Virus record (IMG/VR): IMGVR_UViG_3300046458_000065
Span: 1-36,129 of that record
Strand: one strand, 5' to 3'
Origin: a virus
DNA length: 36,129 nucleotides
Shown: piece after piece, positions 29,104 to 35,917 of the stretch
Layout of the letters: every line of letters starts with the position of its first letter
How positions within the stretch are numbered: position 1 is the first letter of the stretch
Made by a program: the position numbers and the translations under genes
Notes under the pieces: generated by a model
Seen by the model: only the letters and a program-made list of their open reading frames with translations
Database searches by the model: none
What the model was told of the DNA's origin: nothing

Positions 29104-29148
29104 ACCCCTTTCCCACTTCCACGAATCACGCCACTGGCGAGGATCAGC
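29104..29148. repeat. C-rich linker plus 35-bp direct repeat, copy 2
   Basis: AACCCCTTTCCCACTTCCAC begins the linker-type sequence, and 29114-29148 is the second exact copy of the 35-bp repeat at 27072-27106. The copy here leads into a frame without a complete gene. Confidence 0.85.
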
Positions 29149-29297
29149 AGATCAACCTATACGGGCAGCTCAACTGGATCGCCGAACCTGCACAATCGGC
29201 GGCGAAGGGATCAGGGTCTGTTTTTGAAAAAACGTTGGGAGCTCACGCGTTACGACTGAGTAGTATAGGACTGGGCGGGAAATATGGTTTCAGCTAG
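29136..29297 (+). pseudogene. Possible gene remnant after the second 35-bp repeat
   Basis: The plus frame reads GEDQQINLYGQLNWIAEPAQ, then SAAKGSGS, protein-like, before drifting into sequence antisense to the 29250-29957 gene and stopping at TAG. No start codon or complete domain is present. It looks like a truncated piece of a plus-strand phage gene left where the next counter-oriented gene was inserted. Weak evidence. Confidence 0.3.
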
Positions 29298-29957
29298 AAC
29301 GACTATCCCCCCTTGGCCCATTCCTTCCGGGAGCTTTATGAAAGCAAATTTTACTGATCCCTTGCTCCCGCTTTGCTTTAAATAGCTCACGGTAATAGTC
29401 GCTGTCTCACCTAAAGGAATGACCGTAGGTGAATAAAATTTTTTTGTCATCCCGGATGGCAAATTTCCAAGGTCAGAGCCTCCCAAATTCTCAGGCTTAC
29501 CTGAATAGTCCCAGCTTATGAAGGTTTTTGTACATGAAACACCTTGATTGGATATCTCAAACGAATTCGTGTTGTCCCTAACCGTTGGGATGTAGACGAT
29601 ATCAAGAATAGGTTCTAACGCCTTCTCTTGCCGCTCTGAAGCAATCTTCTGGTATTCGACGGAACTCTTTAGCTCCTCTGCCTGTATGCGCAAGGCATTA
29701 GAACTGATCTTTAGTTCTCTCCCCTGCTGAATATACCCTAGGACTAGCCACCCAAATGCAACTGGTCCAAAAACACCGGCAAAGAAGTCGCCATACTCAT
29801 TTAATTTCATTACCGCTAGGTCTTCGTAGCGATCAGCCATCAACAAGATTACAAATCCTATCCAAAGAGCGGTTAGATACCCCGCCCACCATTCAATAGA
29901 TCGCGTCATCCAGAACAAAGACTGTTTTTTTTTGCAAAGCAATATCCAACTAAGCAT
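29250..29957 (-). CDS. Two-TM membrane protein with coiled coil (accessory)
   Basis: A 235-residue protein from ATG 29957 with AGAGGTGG upstream (MLSWILLCKKKQSLFWMTRS). Two membrane helices (WWAGYLTALWIGFVILLMA; YGDFFAGVFGPVAFGWLVLG) are followed by YIQQGRELKISSNALRIQAE, a short coiled coil, and a beta-rich C-terminal domain. The GDFFAGVFGPVAFGWLV..Y.QQG.EL pattern occurs in many uncharacterised proteins in Pseudomonas and other cargo regions. Base composition is AT-rich. It is divergent from the methyltransferase gene. Confidence 0.78.
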   Translation of the reverse strand: MLSWILLCKKKQSLFWMTRSIEWWAGYLTALWIGFVILLMADRYEDLAVMKLNEYGDFFAGVFGPVAFGWLVLGYIQQGRELKISSNALRIQAEELKSSVEYQKIASERQEKALEPILDIVYIPTVRDNTNSFEISNQGVSCTKTFISWDYSGKPENLGGSDLGNLPSGMTKKFYSPTVIPLGETATITVSYLKQSGSKGSVKFAFIKLPEGMGQGGIVVLAETIFPAQSYTTQS

Positions 29958-29988
29958 CTGACCACCTCTGCCGATTAAGGGTGCTGAT

Positions 29989-30011
29989 ATACCCCACTCC
30001 CCCTCGAATTG
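29989..30011. repeat. C-rich linker copy before the methyltransferase gene
   Basis: ATACCCCACTCCCCCTCGAA is a degenerate relative of TAACCCCTCCCCCAT at 20951 and 32802. It lies in the divergent gap between the 29250-29957 gene and the methyltransferase. Confidence 0.35.
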
Positions 30012-30052
30012 CCATACCTCAGTTCGATGTGCCGCCGACGTTTGGAGCATTT

Positions 30053-32146
30053 ATGACCTCATTTCAAAAAAAACACCCTTCCGATTTCAAAACGCAGTAC
30101 GGCCTTGGCTTCGACCCGCAAGACGATGAGATCGTCGTGGACTTCTTCTGCGGCGGTGGCGGCGCCGGTACCGGTCTGGAGATGGGACTGGGTCGCAAGG
30201 TGAACGTGGCGAAGAACCACAGCCCCAAAGCAATCAGCATGCACACCGTCAACCACCCGGGCACTAAGCACTTCACCACCGACGTGTTCGAGGGTGATCC
30301 GGATACTGAGTGCGGCGGCAAGGCGGTCGGTTGGTTTCACATGTCGCCTGACTGCACGCACCACAGCCAGGCGGCGGGAGGACAGCCGCGAAAGCGTGAA
30401 ATCCGCAACCTGTCGTGGATTGGCCTGAAGTGGGCAGGCAAGAAGAAGCCCCGAGTCATTAGCCTGGAAAACGTGAAGCAGATTTTGCAGTGGGGTCCGC
30501 TGATCGCCAGGCGCGACAAAGAGACTGGGCGCGCCATCAAGCTGGTGACGGTCCTGAACGCTAAGGGAAAGGAAGTCATCGAGAAGGTTGTCGCCGAACC
30601 TGGCGAGGTTGTCCCCGTAGGCCAGCAGTTTCTGGTGCCTGACCCGAAACGCCGCGGCACTACATGGCGCCGGTTCGTCCAGTTGCTGGAAGGCATGGGC
30701 TACGCGGTGGAGTGGCGCGTGATCAAGGCCTGCGATTTCGGCGCGCCAACCAGCCGGGAACGCCTGTTCATGATCGCCCGTTGCGATGGTCAGCCGATCG
30801 TGTGGCCAGAGCCGACCCACGCCAAGAAGCCCGGCAAGGGGCAGCAAAAGTACCGAACCGCCGCCGAGTGCATCGACTTCAGCGACCTGGGAAAAAGCAT
30901 CTTCGGGCGCAAAGACGAACTGGCCGACGCCACCAAGCGCCGGATCGCCAAGGGCATGAAGAAATTCGTCGTCGACAACCCGGCGCCGTTCATTGTGCCA
31001 ATCGCGAACTGGTCAACCGAGACTGTTCAATCGTTGGATGAGCCGCTGCGCACAGTCACGTCATATCCGAAAGGCGGTTCGTTCTCTGTCGTCAGCCCAG
31101 TGATCGCGCCAGCGACACACCAAGGCAGCGACCGTATCAACGACCCACTCGAACCTCTACCGACTGTGACCTGCGCCAACCGCGGCGAACTGACATTGAT
31201 CAGCCCTACTCTCGTGCAAACGGGTTACGGGGAACGCGACGGCCAGCAGCCGCGCACGCAGGATCTGGATCAGCCTCTCGGAACCGTAGTCGCCGGAGGC
31301 GTGAAACATGCGCTTGCCGCTGCGCACCTGGTCAAATTCCGATTCGACGATGAAGGCAAAGCGCTGGACGAACCGCTGCCGACCATAACCAGCGGCGGCA
31401 ATTACCAACGTCCAGCCGGTGCCGCGCACGCCATGGGCATCGCTACAGCCTTCATGGCGCAGATGAATGGGGGTTTCAACACAACCGACGCAAAAAGCCT
31501 TAACGATCCGATGACCACGGTGACGAACACCGGCAGCCAGCAGCAGCTGGATACCGCAAGCCTCCTACATCTGCGCGGCAACTGCGATGCCCGGGCGGCG
31601 GATGAGCCCCTGCACACTGTCAGCGCTGGCGGCACGCACCACGGCCTGATGACCGCGTTCATGGAACGTCAGTTCGGCGCCAGCGTCGGCCAAGACCTTT
31701 ACGACCCGGCACCGAGGATCACAGCGGGCAGCGGCGGGAAGAGTTCGTTGGTCAGCTTTGAGCTATCGCCAGAACATGAGGAAGGTGCCCTGCGCGTCGC
31801 TGCGTTCCTGATCAGCTACTACGGCACCGAAAACATGAGCGGCTGCGATCAGCCTGCTCCGACGATCACTACCAAGGATCGATTGGGTCTGGTCACCGTC
31901 ATGGTCAAGGGCACGCCCTATGTGATCGTCGATATCCGGCTGCGCATGCTGCAACCGGCGGAGCTGTACCGGGCGCAAGGCTTCCCGCCGGACTACATCA
32001 TCACGCACGGCGCCGACGGCAAACCGTTCACGAAGACCGAACAGGTTCACATGTGCGGTAACAGCGTCAGCCCGCCACCGATGGCCGCCCTCGCCCGTGC
32101 TAACGATCCTTGGCGCGCTGCTCAAAGCCAGGCCGTCGCCGCCTGA
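30053..32146 (+). CDS. DNA (cytosine-5) methyltransferase with repeat-built recognition region
   Basis: A 697-residue protein; GGAG 6 bases before ATG 30053. Motif I is FFCGGGGAGTG (31-41); motif IV is the variant SPDCTHHSQAAGG with nucleophile Cys101 (usual PPCQ); motif VI is SLENV (137-141); motif VIII is FGAPTSRERLFMIA (229-242). Residues ~330-640 hold about eight units of the form D-x-P-L-x-T-V-T-x-G (e.g. LDEPLRTVTS, LDQPLGTVVAGG, LDEPLPTITSGG), an unusually long target-recognition region. Motifs IX-X end with RAQGFPPDYI and HMCGNSVSPPPM. It would modify phage DNA against host restriction. No cognate endonuclease is next to it. Confidence 0.94.
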   Translation: MTSFQKKHPSDFKTQYGLGFDPQDDEIVVDFFCGGGGAGTGLEMGLGRKVNVAKNHSPKAISMHTVNHPGTKHFTTDVFEGDPDTECGGKAVGWFHMSPDCTHHSQAAGGQPRKREIRNLSWIGLKWAGKKKPRVISLENVKQILQWGPLIARRDKETGRAIKLVTVLNAKGKEVIEKVVAEPGEVVPVGQQFLVPDPKRRGTTWRRFVQLLEGMGYAVEWRVIKACDFGAPTSRERLFMIARCDGQPIVWPEPTHAKKPGKGQQKYRTAAECIDFSDLGKSIFGRKDELADATKRRIAKGMKKFVVDNPAPFIVPIANWSTETVQSLDEPLRTVTSYPKGGSFSVVSPVIAPATHQGSDRINDPLEPLPTVTCANRGELTLISPTLVQTGYGERDGQQPRTQDLDQPLGTVVAGGVKHALAAAHLVKFRFDDEGKALDEPLPTITSGGNYQRPAGAAHAMGIATAFMAQMNGGFNTTDAKSLNDPMTTVTNTGSQQQLDTASLLHLRGNCDARAADEPLHTVSAGGTHHGLMTAFMERQFGASVGQDLYDPAPRITAGSGGKSSLVSFELSPEHEEGALRVAAFLISYYGTENMSGCDQPAPTITTKDRLGLVTVMVKGTPYVIVDIRLRMLQPAELYRAQGFPPDYIITHGADGKPFTKTEQVHMCGNSVSPPPMAALARANDPWRAAQSQAVAA

Positions 32147-32156
32147 CCAACCTCAC

Positions 32157-32204
32157 AGTAACCTCCAGAGGTTACATCTCGAAAAGTAACCCAAATGGGT
32201 TACA
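32157..32204. promoter_or_regulatory. Tandem perfect palindromes upstream of the DUF4406 gene
   Basis: GTAACCTCCAGAGGTTAC (32158-32175) and GTAACCCAAATGGGTTAC (32186-32203) each have 8-bp perfect arms around two bases, with shared outer GTAACC/GGTTAC and flanking A. The start-to-start distance is 28 bases. A two-base loop does not favour RNA hairpins, so a dimeric DNA-binding protein operator is more likely. They lie in the short gap between the methyltransferase stop and the next gene. Confidence 0.7.
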
Positions 32205-32216
32205 GGAAATCAATCC

Positions 32217-32531
32217 ATTCGCATATATCTCAGCGGGCCGATGACGGGCCTGCCCGATTACAACTACCCGGCATTCAACGCTGAAGCCGCTAGGCTGCGC
32301 GCGTTGGGCTATGCAGTAGAGAATCCAGCAGAGAATCCCCTGCCCGCCGACGCGTCCTGGCACATGTGCATGCGCGACGCCATCCGCCAGATGCTGACCT
32401 GCGATGCCGTGGCGTTCTTGCCTGGCTGGCAGGCCTCACGCGGCGCCAACGTCGAAATCGAACTGGCCGGGCATCTCGGCATGGAAGTCATTCAAGCGAG
32501 CGGGATCGTTTCGCCGTGGGAGGGGTTATGA
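32217..32531 (+). CDS. DUF4406 family (nucleoside deoxyribosyltransferase-like) protein, apparent ATT start
   Basis: Family members begin M-(R/K)-I-Y-(I/L)-S-G-P-M-T-G. Here that whole N-terminus is present, reading IRIYLSGPMTGLPDYNYPAF, but the initiator codon is ATT (32217-32219) with AGGA 9 bases upstream. An ordinary start would be ATG 32241, which cuts off the first beta strand and SGP loop of the Rossmann-like fold. Later segments (DASWHMCMRDAIRQMLTCDA; LPGWQASRGANVEIELAGHL, with conserved SRGA.VE) are intact. Either ATT is a true rare start limiting expression, or a start mutation has weakened the gene. Confidence 0.82.
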   Translation: MRIYLSGPMTGLPDYNYPAFNAEAARLRALGYAVENPAENPLPADASWHMCMRDAIRQMLTCDAVAFLPGWQASRGANVEIELAGHLGMEVIQASGIVSPWEGL

Positions 32532-32548
32532 GGGGGATTACAGAGAGT

Positions 32549-32746
32549 TCAAAACCAAGCCCTCGACAAATGTTCGCCAATCTTGCTGATCGTCTTCCAT
32601 TTCATCAAAGGAGTGATAAGAAAAAACACAGCAACTACGGAAAGTAGGATTTGGTTGAAGTCCCATTCCCAAGTCAGGTACATACTAACCAGAACAAAGG
32701 CGCCTATCAGAGGCAAAACAATCTTTACCTTTGTCTCGACGTTCAT
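32549..32746 (-). CDS. Small two-TM membrane protein (accessory)
   Basis: A 65-residue protein from ATG 32746 with a perfect AAGGAGGT SD. Two hydrophobic helices (VLPLIGAFVLVSMYLTW; NQILLSVVAVFFLITPLM) are joined by a short acidic/aromatic turn, with a basic C-terminus (KWKTISKIGEHLSRAWF). It is alone on the minus strand between two plus-strand core genes, with the C-rich linker just beyond its start. A likely moron with holin- or toxin-like size; no function can be assigned. Confidence 0.75.
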   Translation of the reverse strand: MNVETKVKIVLPLIGAFVLVSMYLTWEWDFNQILLSVVAVFFLITPLMKWKTISKIGEHLSRAWF

Positions 32747-32801
32747 CTCGCTACCTCCTTGATTTGGTGACGAGCGTATAGATCGATTGCTGAGTCCGCA
32801 A

Positions 32802-32850
32802 TAACCCCTCCCCACCCATCTATTGCCTGCTGTGCCTGAGCGCGGCGAGG
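32802..32850. repeat. C-rich linker copy B
   Basis: TAACCCCTCCCCACCCATCT, then TATTGCCTGC and a GCGGCGAGGAG end that supplies the SD of the following GTG start. It resembles the linker at 33825-33867. Confidence 0.5.
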
Positions 32851-32857
32851 AGCAACT

Positions 32858-33544
32858 GTGTGCGAAACAAAAGAACGCCCGATCCTGTTCTCGGCGCCGA
32901 TGGTGCGCGCCATCCTGGAAGGCCGGAAGACGGTCACCCGGCGCGAAATCAAACCGAGCATGCGTAGCGCTGATACCCAATTCGAACTCCACCAACAAGA
33001 AAACGGCTCATGGCTTCCTCTGCATACGTTGGACGAAAGCTGCATGGATGAGCAAGGTACTGAGCATCCGATCAAATGCCCTTATGGCCAGCCAGGCGAC
33101 CGGCTGTGGGTGCGCGAGACCTGGGCAGCCGATGCGCAACTCGACGCAGTTGCGCCACGCGATCTCAGCCAGGGTGAGCCGATTCTGTACCCGGCTGATG
33201 GCGCCATCCGGACAACCGGCTGCGCCATGATTTCACCGGGACGATACCGGCCCAGCATTCACATGCCGTGCTGGGCCAGCCGCATCCTGCTGGAGATCAC
33301 CGACGTGCGCGTAGAGCGGCTGCAGGACATCAGCGACGCACAGATCGAAGCCGAGGGTATCGATCTCGAAGCGCTAGCCGACGGGCAGGAACGGTACGAC
33401 ATGTGTCATGCGGGCTCAGGCGCTGGCGGCAGGCCTACGCTGCTGAGCGCTTGGAGCGACCTGTGGCAATCCATCAACGGGCCTGAGTCTTGGGAGGCGA
33501 ATCCGTGGGTGTGGTGCGTGAGCTTCAAGCAGGTTTCGCCATGA
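32858..33544 (+). CDS. ASCH-like phage protein ('morphogenetic protein' family)
   Basis: A 228-residue protein starting at GTG 32858 with GAGGAG 5 bases upstream. Family hallmarks are PILFSAPMVRAILEGRKTVT-RR near the N-terminus, CPYGQPGDRLWVRETWAADA, HMPCWASRILLEITDVRVER, LQDISDAQIEAEGI and WEANPWVWCVSFKQV at the end. These belong to ASCH-type (PUA-like, probable RNA-binding) phage proteins, often labelled morphogenetic protein from old lambda-like annotation without evidence. The Arg/Trp-rich surface fits nucleic-acid or modified-nucleotide recognition. It overlaps the next gene by 4 bases. Confidence 0.87.
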   Translation: MCETKERPILFSAPMVRAILEGRKTVTRREIKPSMRSADTQFELHQQENGSWLPLHTLDESCMDEQGTEHPIKCPYGQPGDRLWVRETWAADAQLDAVAPRDLSQGEPILYPADGAIRTTGCAMISPGRYRPSIHMPCWASRILLEITDVRVERLQDISDAQIEAEGIDLEALADGQERYDMCHAGSGAGGRPTLLSAWSDLWQSINGPESWEANPWVWCVSFKQVSP

Positions 33545-33696
33545 CCAGCCGCGACCAATTCGAACAGGCCTACGCCGAGGACCATAACTGCACGCTGGCT
33601 TGGTGCCAATCACAGCGCCTGAGCAACGGCAGCTATGACGACCGCTTCATGGCCCGCGCTTGGCATTGGTGGCAGCGCGGGAAGGAGGCGGCATGA
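33541..33696 (+). CDS. Small hypothetical phage protein (51 aa)
   Basis: ATG 33541 overlaps the stop of the ASCH-like gene (ATGA). The 51-residue product (MTSRDQFEQAYAEDHNCTLA, then W-rich RFMARAWHWWQRGKEAA) resembles small Pseudomonas and enterobacterial phage proteins with an ...QFE.W......Y..A...WQ pattern. Function unknown. Its stop overlaps the next start. Confidence 0.75.
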   Translation: MTSRDQFEQAYAEDHNCTLAWCQSQRLSNGSYDDRFMARAWHWWQRGKEAA

Positions 33697-33827
33697 CCTA
33701 CTTGGTCTACTTCCCGCCCCAGTATGGAAACGCCGGGCGCTGGGCAGAGTGCACTGTCGATGACTTCGGCGTGTGGCGCTGCAATGGGATGTACATGCCG
33801 CCGCCGGCGAAAGATCGAATCAAGTAA
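33693..33827 (+). CDS. Small hypothetical phage protein (44 aa)
   Basis: ATG 33693 overlaps the previous stop (ATGA), with GGAGG 5 bases upstream. The 44-residue product reads MTYLVYFPPQYGNAGRWAEC, then TVDDFGVWRCNGMYMPPPAK and a short basic end. The coherent composition with two Cys and many aromatics, plus tight coupling, supports translation. Its TAA begins linker copy C. Confidence 0.62.
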   Translation: MTYLVYFPPQYGNAGRWAECTVDDFGVWRCNGMYMPPPAKDRIK

Positions 33828-33867
33828 CCCCTTGCCCATCTATCCACATGCCTGCCGGTGTACGGCG
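33825..33867. repeat. Linker copy C with direct-repeat end
   Basis: TAACCCCTTGCCCATCTATC, then CACATGCCTGCCGGTGTACGGCG-type sequence; CTGCCGGTGTACGGCG (33852-33867) is repeated exactly at 34208-34223. The two copies flank the counter-oriented 33878-34150 gene. Confidence 0.7.
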
Positions 33868-33877
33868 AGCGCGATGC

Positions 33878-34150
33878 TTATAGGAAAAATCGGATGTTGA
33901 TGGCGATGATGACTATTGCGGTGATCAGGCCTGGAGCGCCTGAAAGCCCCATGAAGACGAAGATGAGTAAGTTCAAGAGGCATGCCAAAGCCGACAATAG
34001 AACGAAGGCCGATCCTTGCCAGTCGCCTATCAGCCACTGCCAAACTGGCCGAAGAAGCCAGGCAGCAATGAACACATACATCGTCACACCGTCTACGCGG
34101 CGAAATGCGCGCCAAAGCACTGGCCCAAGATGATCGTCTTCCCTTAACAA
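33878..34150 (-). CDS. Small membrane protein (accessory)
   Basis: A 90-residue protein if started at TTG 34150, with GGGAG 7 bases before it. The N-terminus (LREDDHLGPVLWRAFRRVDG) is cytoplasmic and basic, followed by VTMYVFIAAWLLRPVWQWLI, GSAFVLLSALACLLNLLIFV and APGLITAIVIIAINI as three hydrophobic segments. A longer frame to 34459 reads antisense through the next plus gene and is rejected; ATG further in (MYVFIAAW) is the alternative. It is flanked by an exact 16-bp direct repeat. Function unknown. Confidence 0.6.
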   Translation of the reverse strand: MLREDDHLGPVLWRAFRRVDGVTMYVFIAAWLLRPVWQWLIGDWQGSAFVLLSALACLLNLLIFVFMGLSGAPGLITAIVIIAINIRFFL

Positions 34151-34191
34151 AATACGGCTCCCTTTTCGAAAGCCGAACCTTACCACTTCCG

Positions 34192-34223
34192 TTATCAATC
34201 TATCAGTCTGCCGGTGTACGGCG
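34192..34223. repeat. Linker copy D with direct-repeat end
   Basis: It contains ATCTATC followed by CTGCCGGTGTACGGCG (34208-34223), exact to 33852-33867. It leads into the SD of the next plus-strand gene. Confidence 0.7.
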
Positions 34224-34237
34224 GGTGGGAGATACGC

Positions 34238-34570
34238 ATGTCCAAAGAAAATCCGATCCACCAACAAGACCAAGCCTTGATCGAGCGCATCCACGCGCAG
34301 CACCTTGAGCGTATCGGCGTATTGGGCGACGAAGCAATCCAGTTTCAGGACGCTTCTTACGCCGTCGGACGCCAGCGCGGTGCCAGGGAGGCAAACGCAG
34401 AGCTGCTCGACGACCTGACTGAGGCTGCCGCAACCCTGCGCCGGTATGAGAGCCTGCATCGCGCCAAGGGCAGCGACGAGAGCACGGCCAAAGCTGAGGT
34501 GAACGCAGCTCTTGCCTCTCGTTTCGAGGCCACCATCGCCAAAGCAAAGCGATCACTCAACCCCGCATAG
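34238..34570 (+). CDS. Hypothetical phage protein (110 aa)
   Basis: It starts at ATG 34238 with GGGAG upstream (MSKENPIHQQDQALIERIHA). Almost entirely helical and charged; the C-terminal half (KAEVNAALASRFEATIAKAK) suggests a coiled coil. It is upstream of the excisionase in the rightward operon. I do not recognise a family. Confidence 0.75.
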   Translation: MSKENPIHQQDQALIERIHAQHLERIGVLGDEAIQFQDASYAVGRQRGAREANAELLDDLTEAAATLRRYESLHRAKGSDESTAKAEVNAALASRFEATIAKAKRSLNPA

Positions 34571-34592
34571 ACCCCGCAGGGAGGTAGCCAAC

Positions 34593-34805
34593 ATGAAGCG
34601 CGAACTGATCAAGATCAGCGAATTCCAGCGCCGCCGCTGGGGGGAGAACGGCACACCGCCCTGCTCCCAGGCGATCCGTAATTACATCCGAGACGGCAAG
34701 CTTCCGGGCGAGCAGATCGGGAAACTCTGGTATATCGATTGGGCGGCCTTCAACAAGTCCGCCGGCAACGAGCTCGTAGCGATGGTATTGAAAGGAGCTG
34801 CATGA
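34593..34805 (+). CDS. xis: Excisionase-like DNA-binding protein
   Basis: A 70-residue winged-helix/MerR-type protein with GGGAGG before ATG 34593. KISEFQRRRWGENGTPPCSQ, then AIRNYIRDGKLPGEQIGKLW-YIDW is the pattern of phage excisionases and the related pyocin activator family: HTH recognition followed by a beta wing. It overlaps the integrase start by 4 bases, the usual xis-int coupling, and would bias recombination towards excision. Naming rests on size, fold pattern and position. Confidence 0.85.
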   Translation: MKRELIKISEFQRRRWGENGTPPCSQAIRNYIRDGKLPGEQIGKLWYIDWAAFNKSAGNELVAMVLKGAA

Positions 34806-35917
34806 TGGTCCCACGGCCGCGTAACAAGTCGAACAGAGGCTTGCCGCCGAACCTCTACCTGGATGATCGGCGCGGAACATACCGGTACCGCCGCCCAACC
34901 GATGGAAAGTGGTTTCCGTTCGGCGCCGACCGGGTCAAGGCAGTAGACGCGGCAAAGCAATTGAACCTCGCCTTCATGCAGGGCGCCGATCTGGTTGGCG
35001 CGGTGATGGGTGAATCTGCCGAGCTGTTCACAGCCTTCCTGACCCAGTATGAAGAAAAAGTGCTGCCTCCGCGCGAGCTCTCCGAAGGGACGCTCGGTCT
35101 GTACGCCGTCCACTTCCGGCGTTTCCGAAAAGCGTTCGAAGGTAAAGCGATCGATCAGATAACGATTCGCATGATCGCCGAGCTGCTGGATTCGGTCACG
35201 CCTCGTACCGCGAACCAGTACCGCGCTCTGCTGATCGACATATTCAACCACGCCGCGGCCAAGGGGCTATGCCCCGACAACCCAGCAATGAGCACGATTA
35301 GCCGGATCGAAAAGAAGTCCCGCAAGCGTCACACCGTCGAAGGCCTGAAAGCCATCCGGGAGAAATCGCCCGCCTGGCTGCAGAATGCAATCGATCTCGC
35401 GTTGATTACCGCTCAACGACGCACCGACATCCTGTCCATGAAGTTCGAAGACGTGAAGGATGGATACCTCTACGTGGTCCAGCAGAAGACTGCAAAAGCG
35501 TCGGACATGGCATGGATCAGGTTCAGGGTTACACCAGAGCTTCAGCGGGTCATCAGCCATTGCCGAGATAACATCGTCTCGCCATTTCTGATCCACCGAC
35601 GGCCAGAACGAAAGAAACAGAAGCAGGCTGAAACGAAAGAGCATTGGACCAAGATTGAGGAACGGTATCTGACCAGGGCTTTCAAGGAAGCGCGGGAAGC
35701 GGCGGATTGTTACAAGGGATGGAAGGAAGAAGAGATGCCGGGCTTCCATGAAGTCAGAGCGCTGTCGCTGCATCTGTACAAGAAAGCCGGAAAGGATGGG
35801 CAGAAGATCGCCGGCCACGCCAGCGAGGAGATGACCAAAAACTATCAGAAGGATCACGCAGAAGTGGTCTGGTCAGAGGCAGTACCCGACCTCGATATCA
35901 GCGAAATCGCCGGATAG
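34802..35917 (+). CDS. int: Tyrosine-type phage integrase
   Basis: A 371-residue integrase (ATG 34802, or 34805 next to it). The N-terminal ~60 residues are an arm-binding domain (NLYLDDRRGTYRYRRPTDGK). Residues ~70-165 are the core-binding domain (LRTANQYRALLIDIFNHAAA type). The catalytic domain shows Arg206 in TAQRRTDILSMKF, Lys229, His316-x-x-Arg319 (HEVRALSLHLY), His339 in IAGHASEEMT and the nucleophile Tyr348 in KNYQKDH. It integrates the phage at the adjacent tRNA-Pro 3' end. The stop is followed by three 11-base repeats and a terminator. Confidence 0.95.
   Translation: MMVPRPRNKSNRGLPPNLYLDDRRGTYRYRRPTDGKWFPFGADRVKAVDAAKQLNLAFMQGADLVGAVMGESAELFTAFLTQYEEKVLPPRELSEGTLGLYAVHFRRFRKAFEGKAIDQITIRMIAELLDSVTPRTANQYRALLIDIFNHAAAKGLCPDNPAMSTISRIEKKSRKRHTVEGLKAIREKSPAWLQNAIDLALITAQRRTDILSMKFEDVKDGYLYVVQQKTAKASDMAWIRFRVTPELQRVISHCRDNIVSPFLIHRRPERKKQKQAETKEHWTKIEERYLTRAFKEAREAADCYKGWKEEEMPGFHEVRALSLHLYKKAGKDGQKIAGHASEEMTKNYQKDHAEVVWSEAVPDLDISEIAG

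Noticed and set aside
30059-30847. Minus-strand open frame of 262 codons over the methyltransferase gene
   Set aside because: Antisense to conserved motifs I-VIII of the methyltransferase; shadow frame.
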